Shown: positions 56,715-64,000 of the stretch, piece by piece | Position numbering within the stretch: the stretch's first letter is position 1 | Layout of the letters: each line of letters opens with the position of its first letter | NCBI RefSeq assembly: GCF_030272615.1 | Contig: NC_081407.1 | Location: forward strand, 139,938,897 to 140,002,896 | Direction: 5' to 3' | Source: Cryptomeria japonica | Taxonomy: Eukaryota; Streptophyta; Pinopsida; Cupressales; Cupressaceae | Length of the DNA: 64,000 bases | Notes under the pieces: generated by a model | What the model was told of the DNA's origin: nothing | Seen by the model: the letters and a program-made list of their open reading frames with translations, nothing else | Database searches by the model: none | Program-made: the position numbers and the translations under genes

Positions 56715-57499
56715 TGATGCAGGAGCATCCTCGGTTCATAGCAATCTTGCATCAACCAAAAAAACATTTTCTTTCCATTTTGCTTTCTGTTTGCAGTTTC
56801 ACCTTTTCTTTCCGTGTGTCCCAGTTTTGGCTCACCAGATCCTGTGGAGTTAAATTCTACTTGAAGACTTGATCATCTTTCTGGTTTATAGATCGCATCG
56901 CATTTGGATAATTTTCTGGCAAGATATCGGTATCGGTTTCCTTGACAGTTTCCTATCACCGGTTGCCTGGACCTATTTTGGTGATCTATCAAAACCCCTT
57001 CCAAAGCTTGGAAAGCCTTGGGCATTGATTCCGATGTTCCTTGGCACGTGGCCGAACTTTTCCTGCGATCTACACTTCATCTTTGTATTTTTTGGAGGAA
57101 TATCTTGGCGGACGTCAACCTTGTTGATTTTACACGTTAGGTCTTGTTCTTCGGGTTTTGATCCCTTTTTGGGCTGACCGAATCCTTTGGATCATATATA
57201 TAATTGTACTTGCGCATTAGAATGCAATATATCGAAGAATCAAGTAGAGAGACTATGCATAGAAGATAGATCTTAAGATTCAAGGTCCCAGTTGTGACCT
57301 ATTCTGTATGTTCTACTAGGCCTGTGAGTCGGTTATGCTGTAACCCGGTTGTTACCAGTTGGTTGTAATCAATTTTCATGAAATAAAACAATCTGTTCTG
57401 CATTGCCTCCATCATATCTTTGTGTTTCTGTTGTGTTTACTCTTGCTGACCGGTCCAGATTGATCTTTTTGAGGTCCCTCCTCACTGATGACTACTTCA
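56715..57499 (+). repeat. 3' LTR of CHR1
   Basis: It is 785 bases, TGATGCAGGAGCATCC to GACTACTTCA. No clear polypurine tract lies directly before it; a weak purine stretch AAAGTGAGAGG is at 56679-56689. Confidence 0.92.
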
Positions 57500-57504
57500 A
57501 TTAA

Positions 57505-57993
57505 TGCTTATATAAATAAAGCCATCTTTTAAAACTTGTGTCTTGGAGTATGCTTTGCATAAAATGGATATAACATTATCAAGCCGTACATAATTGGAAT
57601 AAAAAAATACTTGAGAGAGACTATTAGCTTCACCCTTGAACCATGGCTAAATCAAGTGGTTAACCTCTTAAACTAAAAGTTCCATTAATGGCTAGGAATT
57701 AGTTGAACAAATCAATCAAAATTTCTTTAAAGGATATTAGTGTTATTGGAAATATTTAGGAATGTGCTTTGTATGTATGAAAGACATATAAGAAACCTGA
57801 TTATAAAAACACACAACCATACAAAGCGACACAAAATATAATTGCAAGCCAAAAAAACCTTTTTAACATTACTATATGCTACTAATTTTTGTTAATCCAG
57901 ATATCATAAAAAAATATCTTCTTATAAGACCAATCACAATACAAGAGAATAGTATTATCAAAATTTGAAATTAATAAACGTACAACTTAACAG
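57505..57993. other. No gene recognised
   Basis: AT-rich flank of CHR1 without supported ORFs or repeats. Confidence 0.5.
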
Positions 57994-59597
57994 GCAATGG
58001 CTATGCAACGGACAAAATGGCCCGCGCATGCCATGCCTTCTCCATGGATGCCCCCCATGTCATGACTACACGGCATTGCATTGCCTTCCCTCCTGCTGCG
58101 CAAATGTCGGGAACTGCCAATCACTGTCCAATCAAACCGTACACGTCCACCACCATCAATCCATCAGCTCGCCGATAGTTGTGTTTTTGGATTATTTTAT
58201 TCAATTGATTTTTTTTTTAAGAAATTTGGAAAAAATGTATGTTGGTTTAAACAAAAAATATTATCAAAATAAATATATTAAGTCAACATGTTTCTTTCGG
58301 AAATAAATTAATAATGATTGTTGTTGCATGTAAAAATATTTTTTCATTTTAATGAATTTATTTAATATTTTAATATTTTTTTCACTTTATGTTATCTTTG
58401 TCGACAATTTTAAAATTATAAATTTTATTAGACAACATGAAAGTTTTTAATATTTTAACGATTATATATCTTTAATTTTTCTAACATATTTTCTCTATCA
58501 ATTTATTTTACACAATATTATTCAACATCTATATTTTTAATGTACTATAATTTTAAATTAAATTAATGATTTATACAAAATTAAATAGATTTTTTTATAA
58601 AATAAAAGCGATGTTATTCATAAAATTAAATTATGTTAACTATTTTTTCTCTCATTTATTGTTGTACTTATGTTTATGATTGATAACATTGGAAAAGCTT
58701 ACTTACTTTATGGTGTGTGATGTGAGGAAACAACTTGCTCTACAATATGTGATTATGAACTAGCTTACTAGTGAATCAACTGTAACATTTTATTGAAAAT
58801 AAGTGTCTGTGGCATTCTTATAAAAATGTCTATGAATCTTATATTGTTAAGTGTTCATTTATATTAAGATTTTTATTCAATCTTTTCTCTAAGATTAAGA
58901 TTTATATATGTATGTAATTATTTTATGAAGTCAAAATAATTTATTTTACTTTAAGATTAGCTTTTGAATTATTTATCTTATTTTTATTATTGTTTTAAAA
59001 TTACTTTTTAAAAATAATTTTGATATTTAAAAATTACACAACATAATTTTAATTAAATAAAAAACATAATTATATTTTAACATTTTATGATTGTCAAAAT
59101 TTTTTATGTTATTTTTTTATTGCTTTATAAATATGTATAATTTTTTATTGTTATAACATTATTTATTTAATAGATTTATTAAATTATATATAGCAATAAG
59201 AAAATAACATATGAAATTTTTTTTATATCATATTTATCAAAAAATATTAAATAATACATTATATACACATTTAAAATTTCATATTAAAAAAACAAATAAA
59301 ATAATAATATAAACATATAAAAAACTTCATATAAAAATGAACAAATGAAAAAAACATAAAAAATAACCTCCTTCCTATTAAGGCATGGAGTAGCCGCACA
59401 ACAATCGAGACGGGAAAACTGCCGATTTTTTATTATATTTTAATAAATCTTACCGCCAAATTTTCAACGCAGTTTCATGTTACTATTTTTGTTTTGGTCT
59501 CTTTGAGTGTGGAATTAATGGCAGGTGAAAGAGGAGGCTGGTTGAAGTGCTTGTCGATGGCATGCGCGGGCCATTTTGTCCGCTGCATAGCCATTGC
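57994..59597. repeat. Pair of 41-bp near-perfect inverted repeats 1.5 kb apart
   Basis: The left arm 57994-58034 (GCAATGGCTATGCAACGGAC, then AAAATGGCCCGCGCATGCCA, then T) matches the reverse complement of 59557-59597 at 40 of 41 bases. Outside the arms a short TTAAC/TTAAG similarity is seen; inside them the flanks differ. Between the arms lie a CCAAT-containing GC-richer 150 bp and then more than 1 kb of extremely AT-rich sequence (58200-59380). A non-autonomous DNA transposon is likely but the true ends and target duplication were not found. Confidence 0.7.
58200..59380. other. Extremely AT-rich segment between the inverted repeats
   Basis: It is dominated by ATTTTAAT and TTATATA words with no coding signal. 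It could act as a matrix attachment region; this is inference from composition alone. Confidence 0.5.
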
Positions 59598-60132
59598 CCA
59601 ACTTAACATACTAGAATATTTAAAAAAAACCAAATTTCAAAAACTTCAAATTCTGGCGGCATATTTACTAACTCCCAAAAAGCATAGCAAGAGCACATCT
59701 GATTAAATGTTGAGTGGAAGTGATTGTAACAAGAAACATATAATTTAGCTCGCCTCATTTTTCAAATTCTACTGCACTGCGCATAAATTCTTCAGGGCAA
59801 GTAAAAGATAAGATCAAACAAAATAGGAAACTTTCAGATACGACTAAAATTAAGTGTTTGATAATGTATCACACTCTGGTTTTCCAAGTCGGTGCTACCG
59901 ATTGCTACTACTTTTTCTGCAGATGGTTTGTAACCATTCGTCAAGTTGATGGTAAAGTGACGAAGCTTCTTGTACATTCGTCTCTTCCTGCCTGTCTGAG
60001 AACACTCATCTTTGTCCAACAAATTGTCTTGGGCTTTTCTTTTCTATTCTACTGGAAGCCGGCAACAAGAAGGTATGGTATTAACTTTGCTCTTCGTAGA
60101 TTAGTTAGGCCAATTGCCACGTATGGTAATTA
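59598..60132. other. No gene recognised
   Basis: The plus-strand ORF 59858-60133 has no domain I recognise and no splice or codon-use support. Confidence 0.4.
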
Positions 60133-60343
60133 ATTTTTGAAATACGGATGTATGGAGCTCAAATATTTGAAATATGGCTGTTGCTAATTTAAATCTTTTG
60201 AAATATGCATGTCTATGGTGCTCAGTTTTTGTAATATGACTGTGGCTGGTGCCCGAATTTAGAAATGTCCATTTGGGTGCTGGTCAGATTTTGAAATATG
60301 ATTGTGGGTGGTGCGCATATTTTGAGATATATACCTGGGTGGG
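60133..60343 (+). repeat. Minisatellite, 7 degenerate copies of a 31-bp unit
   Basis: The consensus begins ATTTTGAAATATGNCTGTGG and continues TGGTGCNCA. Starts lie near 60133, 60163, 60193, 60225, 60256, 60287 and 60318, with units of 30-32 bases. Confidence 0.88.
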
Positions 60344-62090
60344 GCGGGGGGCTATCAGTTTAGTTCTGATGGGGTAAGGGTTAGTTATTACCCTTGGCAG
60401 TCCTTTCCTTTTTCTATATCATATTTAGTACTATCGTGACAGGTGTTCATAGACTTAACTTGGGATTGCAGTGGCTTTGAACTAAGTTACTTAGTCTTGA
60501 GCTCTTATCTAAGCTCAGATGAAATTACTTTTGACGTCCTTGAGACAAGTCTGTCTGAAAGACCTATTAAGACGGGTTTGTTTGTTTAGAAGATGGTTTT
60601 ACCGAGTGTATAGTTTTTGAAATTTTTTTGCAAGTTTTATATGATTGTTTCGATATAAGAAAACCAATCAAGAGAATATGGATATATTTGGAGTTCCGTT
60701 TGGGTGGATTTATAATCAGTTTTAGTAAAAAGGTTAGAATGGACTATGTGGGCAGGGCGCATGAGGTTGCTGGGGCTCAACCATTTCCTCTCGCGTTTAA
60801 AAATGTCAAGCAAATTTTAAAATTTATGCAAATCAATCCAGATAAGATGAGTAGAATTGGAGCTTCCTTTGGTTGAATTAATGTTAGGTACTAGCAAAGG
60901 TTGCTGGCTCCCATCCATAGCCTCCAGTGTTGGTAGATGTATTGAATGCTCAACAATTTTTTAAAGAAGTAATGTGGATTGCTCTCTGATGCAGATAACA
61001 CCTCTGCGCCTGCAAGTTCTCACTAACAGAATTCTAAAGATATAAAATAAAAAGACTGGAAAAGAATTCAATAAATCCGTGGAGTTAGAGAACACACAGA
61101 AAATAACCAAAACAACAGAAATCTGTAACCTGTATTTTCCATTAATCTTTGAAAAGAAAAAAGACAGAACAGAGATTGGTTCCCTTAATCCCATTATGAA
61201 ACTCGCCCTTCTACTGCTCCTGCGCTCACCTCTACCAAAAGAGCAGCTTTATTTGCCTTAAATAAAAAACCAAACCACAGCTTCCTCACAAAACATCACC
61301 CACTTACAACAGGCAGAAAGTGGCGAAACAAAACACCCAAACTAGAAAAAAAAAACAGAAGAATTAAATGGTCTGTAAGAAACTGCGAGTGTTTCCCCAT
61401 CAGTTATAGGAAAATTCCATTATGGTTAGAATCACCTGCTGCATTATCTTTTTAAACTTTGTCATTTTCTATTGATAATATTCTTGTGGATGTGCCTATA
61501 GAGAAGGGGAACTGTCCTTAAATATTGTCTGTGCATTTACAAGTGCAAAATGTAGATATAGGTAAAAGGAAGACCACTATTACACACTGTGCGTGCATTT
61601 ACAATTTCAAGGAAGAGCACTATTAGACTTTCATTCCATTGAATTAATTTATCTCAATTCTTATATCTTAATGTGTATATATTAATTATAAATACTAAAA
61701 ACTCTATGAAAAGTACTCTTTATTTGAAATCAAATTTGAAAGAGCATTTGTGAGAAAATGGTGTCTTAAGTTAGGAACTTTCACCTTGAAGACTTTCAAA
61801 AGCATGAAGAACAAATAAGAGAGGTCCCATATCTTCTGTGAATATATTTGTGTATCTAAATTGTTCAAAGTAGTCTGTTGTCTTTGAGAAAAAAACACAA
61901 CTGATCTGATTTTCTACTACATTTCATTTATATGTGAAATGAATCTTTTATATGCTTTGGCAAATTTTTGCTTGAAGGTTTTTCTAGTTTTTATTTTTGT
62001 AAAATTTACAATAATTTCGTTTTAGCAAATAAATACTCATGTTTTTTTCCTGCCCAAGAAAATCACTTACTTCAGTTCTTTGAACATTGT
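60344..62090. other. No gene clearly recognised; LTR-like patch near 61.0-61.4 kb
   Basis: The segment 60990-61390 (ATATAAAATAAAAAGACTGG and CACCTCTGCGCCTGCAAG words) looks like an old LTR, but no partner was found. A partial duplication around TGCATTTACAA and AAGAGCACTATTA occurs at about 61530-61628. The last 100 bases are T-rich and end in ACATTGTAG, a plausible splice acceptor before the CBS exon. Confidence 0.4.
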
Positions 62091-62092
62091 AG

Positions 62093-62392
62093 ATGGCTGT
62101 AATTTTGGAAAAGACCTATGTACGAGATCTTGTGGAAAACAAAGGACTCTTAATCTCTGCACCAGTGAACACAACAGTAGAGCAAGTTCTTAAGATAATG
62201 GCTGAAAATGGTATCACAGCTGTACCAGTAGCCTCTGGCAGTGAACAGTGGACATCACAAGAGGAAACTCCTATTAATAAAAGCACACGCTATATAGTAA
62301 GAGTCTGCCTTATTCAAGATATAGAAGAATGTTTTACAAGTGTGGAAGTGATGATTAAGATATTTCTTGATATTTATGATCCGTGTGGTTAA
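62093..62392 (+). CDS. CBS-domain exon, PV42-like (SnRK1 gamma-type) gene fragment
   Basis: The frame MAVILEKTYVRDLVENKGLL... reads as a first CBS motif: a helix after a start segment, then PVNTTVEQVLKIMAENGITA, then VPVASGSEQW, a short polar loop and YIVRVCLIQDIEECF. The Pro-Val followed by an E/GQW loop is what I know from plant PV42-type SnRK1 gamma-like proteins, which bind adenine nucleotides and act in stress and reproductive signalling. The ATG follows ACATTGTAG, a good splice acceptor, so it may be an internal or second exon rather than the true start. The usual ending of the motif (a GMVTMLDI-like string) has drifted, and no second CBS repeat follows within 1.6 kb. It is a gene fragment, an exon of a long-intron gene, or a pseudogene. 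Confidence 0.55.
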   Translation: MAVILEKTYVRDLVENKGLLISAPVNTTVEQVLKIMAENGITAVPVASGSEQWTSQEETPINKSTRYIVRVCLIQDIEECFTSVEVMIKIFLDIYDPCG

Positions 62393-62447
62393 CAGGACAT
62401 AACTAAAAAACAAAATACATTGGATTCTTTGATCTGGATGTAATTTT

Positions 62448-62515
62448 ACATGTATACATATATGTACATACACATGTACACATACACAGAGAGAGAGACA
62501 GAGAGAGAGAGAGAT
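62448..62515. repeat. TA/CA-rich tract followed by a (GA)n microsatellite
   Basis: ACATGTATACATATATGTAC-like sequence followed by about 13 GA units with one AC interruption. Confidence 0.9.
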
Positions 62516-64000
62516 TAAGGAATTTAAGATTCATTAAACTAATACAGCTTACTGAATACCTTAGCATGCAGAATTAGACACTACTAATGTGATGTCAATT
62601 TGAAAGTCAGCTTGCTGTTTAAGGGTTTCTGTCCTCAAGAAGCTTGTATCTCTATCCTTGAAGGGTTTTGCCTATGTAATGTCTTCTTCTTGCACCTAGT
62701 CAACTTTGCTTTCCGTTAGCCTATTCAGTATTCCTAGGTTCACGTAGGCTATTCGGTGGTGGTTAGGAGACTCATGTTTCCTAGGAGAGCTCATTTTTTC
62801 AATTTCTATGGGTTGCGACACAAGTGCTATTTTTGCCACTAGCATCTTTCTTCAACTTCAGTTTCGCTTCAATGCAAGTGGGTTTTTGTTTCTGGTGTCT
62901 TGCCATTTTTCCTAAGGTGGTTAGAATTTTTTTTTAATATTGCACTCGAGTAATGAAGTGACATTTTATTATTCACTTAAGTGTTTAAATAGTTAAAAAA
63001 AATTGGATGTCCCCCAAGTTGGACACCTAGGAGTGTGGGAACATAAGTTGTTTTTAAAATGTTATGGGGGGCTTTTTCAAGGGAAATGAAATATTTGAAA
63101 TTTAAAATTCCGAATTTCTCTCCAAACTCTATAAATTGGAGTTTTGGCTCTCATTTCTTTATTTAGAGTTTGCACACTTAAGGAGATGACTTGGGAATGA
63201 ATAGAGGAATTACCCTCTTCAATCTTGTTGGTTTCGGTGGTGAGAGACATGTTGTGATGTTTTCACACATTGCCCCATTGCAAACGGAGACCCCCACTTT
63301 TTGCTCATAGGTTAGTTCTTTTGCTTAGTTTGCTTTGCTTGGCAATAATTTTGGTATCTTTAACCTCTTGTGGTGCAGTCACGGCGGGAGAGTCCTCAAA
63401 GAAAACAGTTCGGACTGTGCAGCTAGAGTTACACAACATAAACAACTCAAAGTGATCGGGGAAATGCAGAAACAAACTATATTTTATCATGAAAATTAGT
63501 TACAAACTGTCGGCAACATGCGGGCTCCTAGATTTGGCTCACAGGCCTGAATACAAAACATGCGGGTTATGCAACATTCGGCTCAAGCAAGAATGCGAGC
63601 TAACTCCGGACCTCCTAACCTTCAAGTCTATCTTCTATCTTCTAAAACTTGATTCTAAATGCTTAATTACATTGATTTATATGAGCAAGGGTGATCCGCG
63701 TCGGTCCAAGGTGAAACAATCGCCGATGAACAAGATGAAATGTGTAAAACAACAAGGTCGGCCTCCACCAAAGAGATCCCTCCGGAAGGTCCATAGAATG
63801 TAGTGCGGCCCCGAGGGAAGGTTGGCCACATGCCAAGGAACGTTGGGAATAACAAATTGAAGCCTCGCAAGCTATGGAAGAGATCTGCAAGATTCGCCAA
63901 TAGCAAATAGGTCCAAGTGGTTTCGGTGTTCTAAGTCAGAAAACTCTCTCAGATTCCAAAAGCGATAACTTGTCGGGAAAAGGTCCGAACGTCCCGTGGA
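62516..64000. other. Unassigned right end with a promoter-like site
   Basis: CTCTATAAATTGGAG (63128-63142) is a good TATA box, preceded by a T-rich tract (62927-62940). The layout could be the LTR and leader of another retroelement running off the right edge. The last 300 bases are GC-richer than their surroundings. No primer site or gag was recognised. Confidence 0.4.
63270..63455 (+). CDS. Small ORF with a signal-peptide-like N-terminus (doubtful)
   Basis: The 61-codon frame starts MPHCKRRPPLFAHRLVLLLS and has a basic N-region, a hydrophobic core (LLSLLCLAIILVSL) and a plausible cleavage site after GAVTA. It follows the TATA box by about 130 bases. It may be chance coding in an LTR leader. 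Confidence 0.2.
   Translation: MPHCKRRPPLFAHRLVLLLSLLCLAIILVSLTSCGAVTAGESSKKTVRTVQLELHNINNSK

Larger units (their letters stand above)
50119..57499 (+). mobile_element. Ty3/gypsy chromovirus (CHR1) with target duplication ATTAA
   Basis: LTRs at 50119-50925 and 56715-57499 flank gag, protease, RT-RNase H, integrase and a C-terminal chromodomain, the Gypsy gene order. ATTAA is exact at 50114-50118 and 57500-57504. The 5' LTR begins AGATGCAGG where the 3' LTR has TGATGCAGG, so its first base has mutated. The primer site is tRNA-iMet type. It carries many stops, frameshifts and a 1.1 kb insertion. Confidence 0.93.

Noticed and set aside
60628-60876. 82-codon plus-strand ORF
   Set aside because: No recognisable domain, no nearby promoter or splice signals, and similar ORFs are expected by chance.
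1-64000. Endogenous pararetrovirus or other viral insertion
   Set aside because: All reverse transcriptase segments belong to LTR retrotransposons with LTRs and, in most cases, target duplications; no movement-protein or coat-protein signature was seen.

Overview
The window looks like intergenic DNA from a seed plant with a very large genome. A conifer or other gymnosperm is my inference, from the dense nesting of long-LTR Copia and Gypsy elements, the near absence of host genes and the heavy decay of every element. Almost every base that can be explained belongs to an LTR retrotransposon. Only one short host-like coding segment was found, a CBS-domain exon near 62.1 kb.

Left half, mostly minus strand. 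Gypsy element G1 (1-5280) runs off the left edge. It shows a gag remnant, a long leader, a tRNA-Trp primer-binding site and the 5' LTR. It abuts an older Gypsy-like element, G2, which survives as 5281-5411, 12478-16757 and the LTR 23428-24460. A complete Copia element, Copia-A (5412-12472, target duplication GAGGA), and a plus-strand non-autonomous element, B (16758-23421), sit inside G2. G2 itself lies in the gag-protease region of an older Copia, Copia-C (24461-27103). Next comes about 7 kb of old, poorly recognisable sequence (27104-34248).

Right half, mostly plus strand. Copia-D (34249-49951, target duplication ATTTT) is complete but is split in gag by a second non-autonomous element, B2 (36903-44785, target duplication GGAGT). 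A Ty3/gypsy chromovirus follows (50119-57499, target duplication ATTAA), with a 1.1 kb insertion in its integrase. After that come AT-rich sequence framed by a 41-bp inverted repeat, a 31-bp minisatellite and the CBS-domain exon.

How the parts work together. Copia-A, Copia-C and Copia-D encode (or once encoded) gag, protease, integrase, reverse transcriptase and RNase H. B and B2 have no detectable polymerase, yet carry the same kind of tRNA-iMet primer site, the same polypurine tract and similar LTR ends. They probably moved using Copia enzymes. Both carry a gag-like ORF1 (coiled coil plus several CCHC knuckles) and a large ORF2 of about 1,100 codons that I cannot assign to any family. ORF2 is recognisably the same protein family in both elements although the copies are very diverged. 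This B/B2 family is the best candidate for an undescribed system. Second is a 20-bp-phased array of the palindrome AGCGCT just downstream of the G1 primer site, with a TGCGCA-type counterpart in the same place in G2.
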